A stretch of DNA of 64,000 bases, from NCBI GenBank assembly GCA_963826695.1, contig CAWGXZ010000004.1:1364001-1428000 (forward strand), read 5' to 3'. The notes under the pieces were generated by a model. The model had not been told where the DNA came from. It ran no database searches and saw only the letters and a list, made by a program, of their open reading frames with translations. A program made the translations under genes and the position numbers. Source of the DNA: CAWGXZ01 sp963826695 (lineage in GTDB: Bacteria > Pseudomonadota > Gammaproteobacteria > Burkholderiales > Burkholderiaceae_C). The first letter of the stretch is position 1; each line of letters starts with the position of its first letter. Positions 8,816 through 17,963 of the stretch are shown in pieces.

Positions 8816-9532
8816 ATGAGCGCGCTGCTCGAAGTTCGCGGACTCGAGGTGGCCTATGGTCCGATCGAGGCGGTGCAGGGCATCGACTTCGAAGTCAACG
8901 CGGGCGAGATCCGCACGCTGGTCGGCGCCAACGGTGCAGGCAAGTCGACGACGCTGCTGGCCCTGTCAGGCTTGGTTCGTGCGCGTGCCGGATCGATCCG
9001 CTTCGACGGCGTCGAGCTTTCGCGGCTGAAGACGCACCAGATCGTCGAGCGCGGGCTGGTTCAGGTGGCCGAGGGCCGGGCGATCCTGACGACGTTGACG
9101 GTGCGCGAGAACCTCGAGCTCGGCGCCTATCGCCGGCGCGACCGCTCGGCGGTTGCCGGCGACCTCGAGCGGGTGCTCGGCCTTTTCCCGCGGCTTGCCG
9201 AGCGCATCGACGCGCTCGCGGGCAACCTGTCGGGTGGCGAGCAGCAAATGCTGGCAATCGGCAGGGCGCTGCTGGCGCGGCCGCGGCTGCTGCTGCTGGA
9301 CGAGCCTTCGATGGGACTGGCGCCGCTGATCGTTCAGGACATCTTCCGCACGCTGCGCGAGATCAACGCCAAGGACGGTTTGACCATCTTCCTGGTCGAG
9401 CAGAACGTCCGGCAGGCGCTGAAGATCGCCGCGCACGGCTACGTGATCGAAAACGGCAGGGTCGTGCTGCAAGGCAGCGGCAGCCAGTTGCTCGACGATC
9501 CGCGGGTGCTCGCCGCGTATCTGGGCGGCTGA
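8816..9532 (+). CDS. livF: ABC transporter ATP-binding protein LivF
   Basis: 238 residues. Walker A GANGAGKS at about residues 37-44, LSGGEQQMLAIGRALLARP signature, Walker B LLLLDEPSMGLAP and the switch histidine replaced by Q (FLVEQNV), which is characteristic of LivF. The ATG at 8816 was chosen over the longer frame because the protein then begins MSALLEVRGLEVAYG as in the family. It is the last gene of the liv operon, 34 bases after livG; about 100 bases separate it from the convergent SURF1-like gene. Confidence 0.94.
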   Translation: MSALLEVRGLEVAYGPIEAVQGIDFEVNAGEIRTLVGANGAGKSTTLLALSGLVRARAGSIRFDGVELSRLKTHQIVERGLVQVAEGRAILTTLTVRENLELGAYRRRDRSAVAGDLERVLGLFPRLAERIDALAGNLSGGEQQMLAIGRALLARPRLLLLDEPSMGLAPLIVQDIFRTLREINAKDGLTIFLVEQNVRQALKIAAHGYVIENGRVVLQGSGSQLLDDPRVLAAYLGG

Positions 9533-9632
9533 GCGTCGCCGTCGGTCGCCCTGCACGGACGCCGTCTCGAGCGGACCCGGTGTGCCCCCCGATCCGGAAA
9601 GCGTCGACCGATTGGCTCGGCGCTGGCAAGGA

Positions 9633-10424
9633 TCAGAGATCTGCCTGGCCGTCGGGCAAACCAGGAGTCCGAGCCGAGGCTGGCGCAATCACGGCACGGC
9701 GCAGGCGCAGCTCCTCGAAGGTGAGCCGCGCTGCGGCTGCCGCCACCATCAGCGCCAGCGCATACCAGGTGAGCGCGTAGACGAGGTGGTTGTTCGGGAA
9801 GTCGGTGACGGTAAGGCCGCCGATCGGGGTGGCTTCGACTGAACCGTCGACCTGCTGCAAGGAGGCCGCGGCGTCGATGAAGTAGGGCGCAACGCCGCTC
9901 AAGCCGCGTGCAGCGGCGATGGCCTCGACATCGCGCGAGTGCCAGCGACCCGCTGCCGGGTCGTTGCGACGCAGAAAGAAGCCGCCCGGCTCGGATACGC
10001 GCAGCAAGCCGGTGACGCTCACCGTCCCGGCGGGCCCGGCGGCCGCCACGGCGGCGGGTTCACGCTGGCGACTGGCGACAAAACCGCGGTTGATCAGGAC
10101 GACCGAACCGTCGGCGGTGCGCAGTGGCGTCAGCAGCCAATGCCCGACACCGAGTACGGTGCTCGCCTGCACCTTTGTCGTGTGTTCATGAAGAAAGCTG
10201 CCACTGAGCCGGACCCGTCGGTACTCGTCGCGCGCCGCACTGACCCGCGGCCACTCGACACGTCCGGGTGCTGCGACAGGCAGCGCGTGCACCCGCTGCT
10301 GAACGCGATCGATCAGGTCGAGCTTCCAGGCGCGCCGCTCGAGTTGCCAGGAACCCAATGCGACCAGTCCCGAGAAGATCAGCAATGCAATCGATCCGAG
10401 CGCGCAGAGGGCCCGCGTCGACAT
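9633..10424 (-). CDS. SURF1-family terminal oxidase biogenesis protein
   Basis: 263 residues with one transmembrane segment near the N-terminus (ALCALGSIALLIFSGLVALG), the hallmark GSWQLERRAWKLDLI, the periplasmic core (VLINRGFVASRQREPA, VTGLLR, FFLRRNDPAAGRWHSRDV) and a second transmembrane segment close to the C-terminus (NNHLVYALTWYALALMVAAAAA). SURF1 proteins help insert haem a or assemble haem-copper oxidases. It is the last gene after cyoABCD on the minus strand, spacing 41 bases, so it likely serves that quinol oxidase. The start at 10424 gives normal length; upstream in-frame residues overlap the end of cyoD. Confidence 0.88.
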   Translation of the reverse strand: MSTRALCALGSIALLIFSGLVALGSWQLERRAWKLDLIDRVQQRVHALPVAAPGRVEWPRVSAARDEYRRVRLSGSFLHEHTTKVQASTVLGVGHWLLTPLRTADGSVVLINRGFVASRQREPAAVAAAGPAGTVSVTGLLRVSEPGGFFLRRNDPAAGRWHSRDVEAIAAARGLSGVAPYFIDAAASLQQVDGSVEATPIGGLTVTDFPNNHLVYALTWYALALMVAAAAARLTFEELRLRRAVIAPASARTPGLPDGQADL

Positions 10425-10465
10425 CGGCGCGCGGGCCGCTTCCAGCGAGCCGCCCGCGACGCTGC

Positions 10466-10918
10466 TCAAGGTCGCGTTCGCGCCTGCTCCGCAGACATCG
10501 GCATCATGTTGGTGTCGATATGGAACATGATCCACATCGATCCGGTGAGCGTTATCACGACCAGTACCACGGTGAAGATCAGTGCCAGCATGGTCCAGCC
10601 GCCCTCCGACCTCGGGCTCATGTGCAGGAAGTACACCATGTGGACGACGATCTGCACCGCGGCAAAACCGAGAATGACGAGGGTGGTGACGTTCGGCCGG
10701 TCGAACACCTTGGCCATGACCAGCCAGAACGGAATCGCCGTCAGGATGACCGAAAGCACGAAGCCGGTAACGTATCCGCCGAGGGTCGAATGCGGCGCGC
10801 CGGCGCTGTCGCCGAGGCCGTGGGCATGCTCGTGGTCGGAATCGACGTGCTCGTGGGGGTGTTCGAGGCGGTCGGGGTGCAGCTCGTGTCCGGAAGCGTG
10901 GGTTGCGGGCGTGCTCAT
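10466..10918 (-). CDS. cyoD: Cytochrome o ubiquinol oxidase subunit IV (CyoD)
   Basis: 150 residues. After a His-rich cytoplasmic N-terminus (HELHPDRLEHPHEHVDSDHEHAHG) come three transmembrane helices and the family motifs STLGGYVTGFVLSVILTAIPFW and VHMVYFLHM. The ATG at 10918 overlaps the cyoC stop by ATGA. The His-rich N-terminal tail is longer than in E. coli CyoD and could bind metal, but that is speculation. Small structural subunit of the bo3-type oxidase. Confidence 0.93.
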   Translation of the reverse strand: MSTPATHASGHELHPDRLEHPHEHVDSDHEHAHGLGDSAGAPHSTLGGYVTGFVLSVILTAIPFWLVMAKVFDRPNVTTLVILGFAAVQIVVHMVYFLHMSPRSEGGWTMLALIFTVVLVVITLTGSMWIMFHIDTNMMPMSAEQARTRP

Positions 10919-11559
10919 GCCATGGATCCCATCAGGTAGACGAATGTGAAGACGCCGATCCAGACCACGTCGAGGAAGTGCCAAAACATCGACAGGCACA
11001 GCAGCCGGCGCTGGTTCGCGGCGATCAACCCGTGCTTCATCACCTGCAGCATCAGCGTGACCAGCCAGACGATGCCGAAGGTGACGTGCAGGCCGTGCGT
11101 GCTGACCAGCGCGAAGAACGCCGACAGGAAGGCGCTGCGCTGCGGCGTGGCACCCTCATGGATGAGGTGCGCGAACTCGTAAAGCTCGACGCCGATGAAG
11201 CCGAGGCCGAGAAGCCCTGTCAGCGCCAGCCAGAGCAAGGTTGCAGAACGCCGGGAACGCTGCATTTCGAGCATGGCGAAGCCATAGGTGATCGACGACA
11301 GCAGCAACAGCGCGGTATTGATCGCCACCAGTTTGAGGTCGAACAGCTCGGCGCCGGTCGGGCCTCCCGCGTAGCTGTTGCGCAACACGCCGAACACCGC
11401 GAACAGCGCGGCGAACACCAGGCAGTCGCTCATCAGATAGAGCCAGAACCCGAGCAGCGTGCTGTTCTCGGGATGCGGATCCTCGTCGAGGTGGAATCGC
11501 GATGCGTCCAGCGTACCGGCGCCGTGCGGCGCCATCGATGCAGCGGCGAGTTCAACCAT
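10915..11559 (-). CDS. cyoC: Cytochrome o ubiquinol oxidase subunit III (CyoC)
   Basis: 214 residues of the haem-copper oxidase subunit III family with five predicted helices. Motifs include LGFWLYLMSDCLVFAALFAVFGVL, GVELYEFAHLIHEGATPQRSAFLSAFFALVSTHGLHV and MFWHFLDVVWIGVFTFVYLMGS. The start at 11559 overlaps the cyoB end by 8 bases and gives the usual CyoC length. It follows cyoB and precedes cyoD in the standard cyoABCD order. Confidence 0.94.
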   Translation of the reverse strand: MVELAAASMAPHGAGTLDASRFHLDEDPHPENSTLLGFWLYLMSDCLVFAALFAVFGVLRNSYAGGPTGAELFDLKLVAINTALLLLSSITYGFAMLEMQRSRRSATLLWLALTGLLGLGFIGVELYEFAHLIHEGATPQRSAFLSAFFALVSTHGLHVTFGIVWLVTLMLQVMKHGLIAANQRRLLCLSMFWHFLDVVWIGVFTFVYLMGSMA

Positions 11560-13555
11560 GGCTGGCCACCAGGCGGGCGTGCGCGGCTTCGCTTCGACCG
11601 ACCACGTCGGCCGGAATGTAGTAGTCGCGCTTGTAGTTGAAGGTGTGCACGATGGTGGCAACGATGAGGGCCGCAAATCCCGCCGCGGCGAGCGCCCAGA
11701 TGTGCCAGATCAAGGCGAAGCCGCAGATACCGCTGAGGACGGCGAGAACCACACCGGCACCGGTGTTCTTGGGCATGTGGATCGGCTTGAAGCCGCCTGC
11801 AGGTCGGACATAACCGCGCTGCTTCATGTCGAACCAGGCATCGTTGTCGTGCACCACGGGCGTGAAGGCGAAGTTGTAGTCGGGCGGCGGCGACGAGGTC
11901 GACCACTCGAGCGTCCGGCCGCCCCACGGGTCGCCGGTGTGGTCACGCAGCGACTCACGCCGCATGAAGCTGACGACCAGTTGAACCATGAACGAGGCGA
12001 TGCCGAGCGCCACGCACACCGCGCCGGCAAGCGCGATGTACGACATCAGCTGGATCGTCGGATCATCCGGCAGGCGGTTCAGCCGCCGTGTCACGCCCAT
12101 CAGACCGAGCGCATAGAGCGGCATGAACGCGAGGTAGAAGCCGATCACCCAGAACCAGAACGACCACTTGCCCCAGTACGCATCGAGCTTGTAGCCGAAG
12201 GCCTTCGGGAACCAGTAGTAGATGCCGGCGAAGAGGCCGAACAGCACGCCGCCGATGATGACGTTGTGAAAGTGCGCGATCAGGAAGAGGCTGTTGTGCA
12301 GCACGAAGTCGGCGGGTGGAACCGCCAGCAGCACCCCGGTCATGCCGCCGATCACGAAGGTGATCATGAAAGCGATGGCCCACATCATCGGCAGCTCGAA
12401 GCGGATGCGACCGCGGTACATCGTGAACAGCCAGTTGAAGATCTTCGCCCCGGTCGGGATCGAGATGATCATCGTGGTGATGCCGAAGAACGAGTTGACA
12501 CTCGCACCCGAGCCCATCGTGAAGAAGTGGTGCAACCAGACGAGGTACGACAGGATCGTGATCACGACCGTCGCATAGACCATCGACGCATAGCCGAACA
12601 GGCGCTTGCTGCAGAAGGTCGAGACGACTTCCGAGAAGATGCCGAACACCGGCAGGATCAGGATGTAGACCTCCGGGTGGCCCCAGATCCAGATCAGGTT
12701 CACGTACATCATCGGGTTGCCGCCGAGATCGCTCGTGAAGAAGTTGGTGCCGACGTAGCGGTCGAGCGAGAGCAGCGCCAGCACGGCGGTCAGGATCGGG
12801 AATGCGGCAACGATCAGGACATTGGTGCAGAGCGACGTCCAGGTGAAGATCGGCATCTTCATCATGCCCATGCCGGGCGCGCGCATCTTGACGATCGTCG
12901 CGATCAGGTTCACGCCCGATAACAACGTTCCGACCCCCGCAATCTGCAGCGCCCAGATGTAGTAGTCGACGCCGACATCGGGGCTTGCCAGGATGCCCGA
13001 GAGCGGCGGGTAGGCCAGCCAGCCGGTCTTGGCGAACACGCCGACGAAGAGCGACGCCATCACCAGCCCGGCACCCGACGCAGTCATCCAGAAGCTGAAG
13101 TTGTTGAGGAACGGGAAGGCGACGTCGCGGGCGCCGATCTGCAGCGGCACGATGTAGTTCATGAATCCCGTGACCAGCGGCATGGCCACGAAGAAGATCA
13201 TGATCACCCCGTGCGCGGTGAAGATCTGGTCGTAGTGGTCGGGCGCCAGGAAGCCGGCGCGGTCGCCGAACGCCACCGCCTGCTGCGTGCGCATCATGAT
13301 CGCGTCGGCGAAGCCACGCAGCAGCATGATCAGCCCGAGGATGATGTACATGATGCCGATCTTCTTGTGGTCGATGCTGGTGATCCAGTCACGCCACAGG
13401 CGGCCCCACAAGCGGAAATAGGTCACCAGCCCGAAGACGATGCCGCCACCGATCACCGCGAAGATAAAGGTGTAGATGACGATGGGGTCGTGCGGAATCG
13501 CGTCCCAGCCGAGGCGGCCGAAGACAAGCCGGTTGAAGTCGGGGTTGTTGAACAT
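11552..13555 (-). CDS. cyoB: Cytochrome o ubiquinol oxidase subunit I (CyoB)
   Basis: 667 residues, normal for CyoB. The catalytic subunit carries low-spin haem b, the high-spin haem and CuB. Visible are FTAHGVIMIFFVAMPLVTGFMNYIVPLQIGARDVAFP, the WGHPEVYILILPVFGIFSEVVSTF copper-ligand and K-channel region, SYLVWLHHFFTMGSG, and the HNSLFLIAHFHNVIIGG haem-ligand segment. The start MFNNPDFNRLVFGRLGWDAIPHDP is typical of the family; the frame is open further upstream only as readthrough of cyoA. Couples quinol oxidation to oxygen reduction and proton pumping. Confidence 0.96.
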   Translation of the reverse strand: MFNNPDFNRLVFGRLGWDAIPHDPIVIYTFIFAVIGGGIVFGLVTYFRLWGRLWRDWITSIDHKKIGIMYIILGLIMLLRGFADAIMMRTQQAVAFGDRAGFLAPDHYDQIFTAHGVIMIFFVAMPLVTGFMNYIVPLQIGARDVAFPFLNNFSFWMTASGAGLVMASLFVGVFAKTGWLAYPPLSGILASPDVGVDYYIWALQIAGVGTLLSGVNLIATIVKMRAPGMGMMKMPIFTWTSLCTNVLIVAAFPILTAVLALLSLDRYVGTNFFTSDLGGNPMMYVNLIWIWGHPEVYILILPVFGIFSEVVSTFCSKRLFGYASMVYATVVITILSYLVWLHHFFTMGSGASVNSFFGITTMIISIPTGAKIFNWLFTMYRGRIRFELPMMWAIAFMITFVIGGMTGVLLAVPPADFVLHNSLFLIAHFHNVIIGGVLFGLFAGIYYWFPKAFGYKLDAYWGKWSFWFWVIGFYLAFMPLYALGLMGVTRRLNRLPDDPTIQLMSYIALAGAVCVALGIASFMVQLVVSFMRRESLRDHTGDPWGGRTLEWSTSSPPPDYNFAFTPVVHDNDAWFDMKQRGYVRPAGGFKPIHMPKNTGAGVVLAVLSGICGFALIWHIWALAAAGFAALIVATIVHTFNYKRDYYIPADVVGRSEAAHARLVASHG

Positions 13556-13562
13556 CGCGGAG

Positions 13563-14618
13563 TCAGTTTCGGGCTGCGAGCGTGGATCGGGTGCCGGTGG
13601 GGTCGTCGGCGGTGCAGATGGCGGCGCTGCTGGCGCCTTCGAAGCTGGCCAGCCTGGTGGCTTCGGCTGCGCTGCGGCTGGCATTCGCCCTGGCCACGGC
13701 TGCAGCGCCGCCGCGGCGATCGATCGCCATCTGCTCGTGCAGGCAGGGCTTGCCGGCTTCGACACAGCGGTTGACGATCGCACCCCAGAGGTCGGGTGAA
13801 ACCTGCGCGAAACTGCGAACCGGTTCGCGCGCGCTCGGTTTGCGCAGGGCCAGGTACCCCGGTCGATCGAGCGGGTTGCCGCTGGCCTTCGCCGCGCGAA
13901 CCCAGCCGTCGAACTCGGACGCGCTCATGCCGCGGAATTTGAAGCGCATGTCGGTGAAGCCCTCGCCGCTGTAGTTGGCCGAGAAACCGTCGTAGATGCC
14001 GGGCCGGTTGATGACCGCATGCAGCTTGGTTTCCATGCCGGGCATCGCGTAGATCATCCCGGCCAGCGCCGGAACGAAAAAGGAGTTCATCACCGACGAC
14101 GAGGTGATCTTGAAGCGGATCGGCACGTCGACCGGCGCCGCCATTTCATTGACGACGGCGATGCCGTGCTGCGGATAGATGAACAGCCACTTCCAGTCGA
14201 GGGCGACCACCTCGACCGTCAGCGGCTCGACGTTGGCCGCGACCGGTCGCTGTGCGTCGATGCGCTTCAGCGAGCGATACGGGTCGAGCGTGTGGGTGCT
14301 GATCCAGGTCACGGCGCCGAGCGCGATGATGATCAGCAGCGGCGCCGCCCATATCACCAGCTCGAGCTGGATCGAGTGGTCCCAGTCGGGCTTGTACGGC
14401 GCGTCGGTGTTCGTCGCGCGGTAACGCCAGGCAAAGACAATCGTCAGCACGATCACCGGCACGATGATCAGCAGCATCAGGAAGGTCGAGATGAGGATCA
14501 GCCGGCCTTGTTGCGCTGCAACGTCGCCGGAGGGGTTCAGCACCACCGTGTTGCAACCTGCCAACAGTGCTGCGAAGGCAAGCACCGACAAGGTGCGATG
14601 GAAGGGATTCGAAGGCAT
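13563..14618 (-). CDS. cyoA: Cytochrome o ubiquinol oxidase subunit II (CyoA), lipoprotein
   Basis: 351 residues. A lipoprotein signal ends in LLAGC (Cys at about residue 22), followed by two transmembrane helices and a periplasmic cupredoxin-like domain (WKWLFIYPQHGIAVVNEMAAPVDVPIRFKITSSSVMNSFFVP, ANYSGEGFTDMRFK). As in quinol oxidases, the CuA-ligand Cys pair of cytochrome c oxidases is absent from this domain. The C-terminal extension beyond about residue 250 is basic and Ala-rich. First gene of the minus-strand cyo operon; 144 bases separate it from the divergent MFS gene, so both promoters must lie there. Confidence 0.94.
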   Translation of the reverse strand: MPSNPFHRTLSVLAFAALLAGCNTVVLNPSGDVAAQQGRLILISTFLMLLIIVPVIVLTIVFAWRYRATNTDAPYKPDWDHSIQLELVIWAAPLLIIIALGAVTWISTHTLDPYRSLKRIDAQRPVAANVEPLTVEVVALDWKWLFIYPQHGIAVVNEMAAPVDVPIRFKITSSSVMNSFFVPALAGMIYAMPGMETKLHAVINRPGIYDGFSANYSGEGFTDMRFKFRGMSASEFDGWVRAAKASGNPLDRPGYLALRKPSAREPVRSFAQVSPDLWGAIVNRCVEAGKPCLHEQMAIDRRGGAAAVARANASRSAAEATRLASFEGASSAAICTADDPTGTRSTLAARN

Positions 14619-14762
14619 GCGGTTCGGCCGTTGTGCACTCAGCGCAGAGGGCTCGCAATCTAAGTGCGTTTGTGTCGAGCGAGTATCAAGGTTTTAACCG
14701 ATAGTGTGACCGCACAATACGCGGCAGCCTCCCACCCCCGATCGAAGTTGCGACCTGCGAAC

Positions 14763-16103
14763 ATGACTGCCATACCCGCACCAGAACAGCACGGCCTCTC
14801 GTCGACGTCGATCGAGCACGACGCGCGCGTCGTCACGGCCGATCACGACGAGATCTCGCCAGGCGACATTGCCATCGGCGTGATCATCGGACGCGCGTCC
14901 GAGTATTTCGACTACTTCGTCTACGGCATTGCTTCGGTGCTGGTCTTTCCAGCGCTGTTCTTTCCCTTCGCCAGCCCGCTGCACGGCACGCTTTATTCGT
15001 TCGTCGTGTTCTCGTTCGCGTTCATCGCGCGTCCGATCGGCACGATCCTGTTCATGAATGCGCAGCGCCGATTCGGTCGCGGCACCAAGCTGACGATGGC
15101 GCTGTTCCTGCTCGGCACCTGTACCGCAGGCATTGCATTTCTGCCCGGCTATGCAAGCCTGGGCGTCGGCTCGATCGTGCTGTTGTCGATCTTCCGTTTC
15201 GGCCAGGGCATCGCGCTCGGCGGCTCATGGGACGGTCTGCCGTCGCTGCTGGCGCTGAATGCGCCGAAGGGGCGCCGCGGTTGGTACGCGATGCTCGGGC
15301 AACTCGGCGCACCGGTCGGGTTCATCGTCGCCAGCGCGCTGTTCGCCTTTGTCTACGGCAGCCTGACGCCTGAAGATTTTCTCTCCTGGGGCTGGCGCTA
15401 TCCGTTCTTCTGCGCTTTTGCGATCAACGTCGTGGCCCTCTTTGCCCGGTTGCGGCTGGTGGTGACCAGCGAGTACGAGCGTTCGCTCAGTGAGCGTGAG
15501 CTCGAGCCGAGCGGCGCGCTCGAGTTGTTCCGCTCGCAGGGCACCAACGTGATCCTGGGCGCTTTCGGCGCCTTGGCGAGCTACGCCCTGTTCCACGTGA
15601 TCACGGTCTTTCCACTGTCCTGGATCAAGCTTTATTCGCAGCAGTCGATCACCGAATTCCTGGCGGTGCAGATTGTCGGCGGCTTTCTGGGCGCGGGCGG
15701 TGTCGTGGTATCCGGGCTGATCGCCGATCGACTCGGCCGCCGCATGACGCTGGCCGTGCTGGCTGCGCTGATCGCCGTGTTCAGCGGCTTTGCACCGACG
15801 CTGCTCGATGGCGGCACCCTGGGGCAGGACGTCTTCATTCTGCTGGGGTTCGTCCTGCTCGGCCTGTCGTATGGCCAGGCTGCCGGCGCCATGAACGCGA
15901 GCTTCGACCCGCGCTACCGCTACACCGGCGCCGCGCTCACGTCGGACATTGCCTGGCTGATCGGTGCCGGCTTCGCGCCGCTCGTGGCGCTGGGCCTGTC
16001 GGCGAACTTCGGGCTCGGCTACGTCAGCCTCTATCTGCTTTCGGGTGCGGTCGGCACGCTCGGCGCCTTGTATCTGAACCGCAAGCTGGAAACACGCGAC
16101 TGA
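14763..16103 (+). CDS. MFS transporter, MHS (metabolite:proton symporter) type
   Basis: 446 residues and about 12 transmembrane helices. The N-terminal GVIIGRASEYFDYFVYGIASVLVFPALFFP and the FRFGQGIALGGSWDG signature place it in the metabolite:H+ symporter branch of the major facilitator superfamily (relatives of ProP, ShiA, KgtP). It is divergent from the cyo operon, a neighbour pair I recognise from several Burkholderiales. Whether it is co-regulated with the oxidase is unknown, and the substrate cannot be inferred. The ATG at 14763 is chosen because upstream in-frame sequence runs through the intergenic promoter region. Confidence 0.87.
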   Translation: MTAIPAPEQHGLSSTSIEHDARVVTADHDEISPGDIAIGVIIGRASEYFDYFVYGIASVLVFPALFFPFASPLHGTLYSFVVFSFAFIARPIGTILFMNAQRRFGRGTKLTMALFLLGTCTAGIAFLPGYASLGVGSIVLLSIFRFGQGIALGGSWDGLPSLLALNAPKGRRGWYAMLGQLGAPVGFIVASALFAFVYGSLTPEDFLSWGWRYPFFCAFAINVVALFARLRLVVTSEYERSLSERELEPSGALELFRSQGTNVILGAFGALASYALFHVITVFPLSWIKLYSQQSITEFLAVQIVGGFLGAGGVVVSGLIADRLGRRMTLAVLAALIAVFSGFAPTLLDGGTLGQDVFILLGFVLLGLSYGQAAGAMNASFDPRYRYTGAALTSDIAWLIGAGFAPLVALGLSANFGLGYVSLYLLSGAVGTLGALYLNRKLETRD

Positions 16104-16198
16104 ACGGGGTGCGAGCCTGGGCGAGCGGATGCAGCGCCCGGCGGCAGGCGTGCCGCTCGCGCAGCAGCGTTGCGCCGCTCGGTTGTTTCCTGCACAGA

Positions 16199-16996
16199 AT
16201 GCCTCGTCGGCCATTCCACGGGTTGCTGACTTCGCTGCTTGGCGTTGCGACGCTGTGCATCGGCCTGGTCGCACCGGCTGCCGCGGCCGGGGGGCGAATG
16301 GCGTGGAGTACAGAGCATCAGGCAGCTGCACCGCCGCATGTCCTGCTCGCGGCGATCGGCGACGAGCAGCCGGTGTTCGATCGGATGGTCATCGATCTGG
16401 CGAAGCGCCTCGAGCCATTGCAGGTTGCAAGCCTCGTCAGCGGATCGGCCTCGGGGCAGGTCGGTCGCAAGTTCGCCAGCAGCGCCGACGTCTACACGGC
16501 GATCCGCAACCTGCGCCCCGACGCCCACGAGGGCTGTCTGGTCTACCTGACCGGACATGGGACCCGGGCGGGAATGTCGCTTCCGCTTGCCTCGGAGCGC
16601 TCGGCGACGCGCCCTTATACCGACCTGGCGGTCGCGGACATGGGAGCGGCACTCCAGGAGGGTTGTGGCGAGGCGCCGACCGTCGTGGTCTTCTCGGCCT
16701 GCTACAGCGGCGTCTATCTGTCGCGCGCCCTGTTGACCGCCAACCGCATCGTCATGACCGCAGCCGCTGCCGATCGAACCTCGTTCGGCTGTGGTGACGA
16801 CGAGACGCACAGCTACTTCGACGGCTGCTTCCTGCGCTCGTTCGACGTCGTGTCGACCTGGCGGCAGCTTGCTGCCCGCACCGCCGACTGCGTGGCAAAA
16901 CTCGAACGGAAACTGCTGCCGGGTGAGCGGCCGTCGCGGCCGCAAGCCTGGTTCGGCCACCGCGTGCGCGACATGGCGCTGCCGGCACGGCGCTAG
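16199..16996 (+). CDS. Secreted C13/caspase-like cysteine peptidase family protein
   Basis: 265 residues starting with a signal peptide (LLTSLLGVATLCIGLVAPAAAA, about residues 9-30). The mature part has the clan CD layout: VLLAAIGDEQPVFDRMV, then LVYLTGHGTRAGM with the presumed catalytic His at residue 120, then TVVVFSACYSGVYL with the presumed catalytic Cys at residue 168. Legumain- and caspase-like enzymes use exactly this His-Gly / Ala-Cys pair after two hydrophobic strands. Related bacterial C13 proteins are often periplasmic and of unknown role. It stands alone, 95 bases behind the MFS gene and convergent with the next gene. Substrate and partners unknown. Confidence 0.75.
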   Translation: MPRRPFHGLLTSLLGVATLCIGLVAPAAAAGGRMAWSTEHQAAAPPHVLLAAIGDEQPVFDRMVIDLAKRLEPLQVASLVSGSASGQVGRKFASSADVYTAIRNLRPDAHEGCLVYLTGHGTRAGMSLPLASERSATRPYTDLAVADMGAALQEGCGEAPTVVVFSACYSGVYLSRALLTANRIVMTAAAADRTSFGCGDDETHSYFDGCFLRSFDVVSTWRQLAARTADCVAKLERKLLPGERPSRPQAWFGHRVRDMALPARR

Positions 16997-17068
16997 CGAC
17001 GGCTCCGAGCAAGGCGGCCCGGCCCGGACTCGCGCAGGCCGTGGTCTGGCGCCGGCCGCAATCCGGCT

Positions 17069-17413
17069 TCAGCCGTTTCCGCCCGTCGATGCCCGGAACA
17101 ACTTCGTCGACCGCGTGCCGGTCCTGCAAAAAGCCAGAACCGGCTTCGGCAGCCGCTCGAGCAACTCGCCGAAGCGGGCCGCCTCGTCCGCTGTCTGAAC
17201 CGCTGGTTGGACCGGCAGGAACGCGTACTCGAGCCCGTGCGCGCGCGCAGCGGCCTCGATGCTCGCATGGGTCGGTTGCGTCGGACCGCCTTCGAAGTCC
17301 GGACGGTTGTTGATGACGCTGCGAAAGCCCGCAGCCGCGGCGTCGGCCATCGTGGCTGCGTCGAGCTGCGGCGAAACGCTCAACTCATTGGACAGGCGGG
17401 TGGTGTTCAGCAT
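17069..17413 (-). CDS. Small dual-specificity-phosphatase-like / BLH-type protein (TIGR01244 family)
   Basis: 114 residues. The sequence SVSPQLDAATMADAAAAGFRSVINNRPDFEG and the active-site loop LAFCRTGTRST (Cys at residue 96) match the family annotated variously as sulfur transferase or beta-lactamase-hydrolase-like phosphatase domain, fused in some bacteria to a persulfide dioxygenase. Here it stands alone, just downstream of yqeY on the same strand (15 bases). The biochemical role is unproven; a link to sulfide or persulfide metabolism is only a family-level suggestion. Confidence 0.78.
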   Translation of the reverse strand: MLNTTRLSNELSVSPQLDAATMADAAAAGFRSVINNRPDFEGGPTQPTHASIEAAARAHGLEYAFLPVQPAVQTADEAARFGELLERLPKPVLAFCRTGTRSTKLFRASTGGNG

Positions 17414-17428
17414 GGGAGCTCCTCGTTT

Positions 17429-17875
17429 TCAGCGGGCGAGCGCATTCTTGACCAGCGCCGAGACCTGCGCCATGTCGGCCTTGCCGGCAAGCCGTGCCTT
17501 TGCCGCGGCCATCACCTTGCCGATGTCCGCCGGCCCGCTGGCGCCGACTTCAGCAACCAGCGCAGCGACAGCCGCTTCGGTCTCGACCGCATCCATGCGT
17601 TGCGGCAGGTACGCTTCGAGCACGCGCAGTTCGCCCGTCTCCTTGTCGACGAGATCGGTACGGCCGCCGGCGCTGAACTGGGCGATCGAATCCTTGCGCT
17701 GCTTGACCAGCTTGTCGACGATTGCCACCACCGCGGCGTCGTCGAGTTCGATCCGCTCGTCGACTTCGCGTTGCTTGACTGCGGCAAGCAGCCCGCGGAT
17801 CGCCAGCAGCCGGTCGGCGTCCTTGGCGCGCATGGCGGTCTTCATGTCGTCGGTGATTCGGTTCTTGAGGGTCAT
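17429..17875 (-). CDS. GatB/YqeY domain-containing protein
   Basis: 148 residues: MTLKNRITDDMKTAMRAKDADRLLAIRGLLAAVKQREVDERIELDD and the C-terminal GKVMAAAKARLAGKADMAQVSALVKNAL are the standard YqeY family. The domain resembles the tRNA-binding tail of GatB, although its cellular role is not settled. It lies directly after rpsU, the common proteobacterial order rpsU-yqeY; a strong terminator sits between the two, so it may depend on readthrough or on its own promoter. The ATG at 17875 was preferred over a longer frame that reads through the terminator hairpin. Confidence 0.9.
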   Translation of the reverse strand: MTLKNRITDDMKTAMRAKDADRLLAIRGLLAAVKQREVDERIELDDAAVVAIVDKLVKQRKDSIAQFSAGGRTDLVDKETGELRVLEAYLPQRMDAVETEAAVAALVAEVGASGPADIGKVMAAAKARLAGKADMAQVSALVKNALAR

Positions 17876-17900
17876 CGCAGCTCGCCTTGTGTATCGCTCA

Positions 17901-17929
17901 GAAACAACAAAGCCCGCACAAGCGGGCTC
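17901..17929 (-). terminator. Rho-independent terminator of rpsU
   Basis: On the minus strand the sequence AGCCCGCTTGTGCGGGCT forms a 7-bp GC stem with a 4-base loop and is followed by TTGTTGTTTC. It lies 34 bases past the rpsU stop, at the right distance to end the rpsU transcript before yqeY. Confidence 0.8.
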
Positions 17930-17963
17930 GTTCACGCTCGACCGCAGTCGAGTCGGGGCTGTC

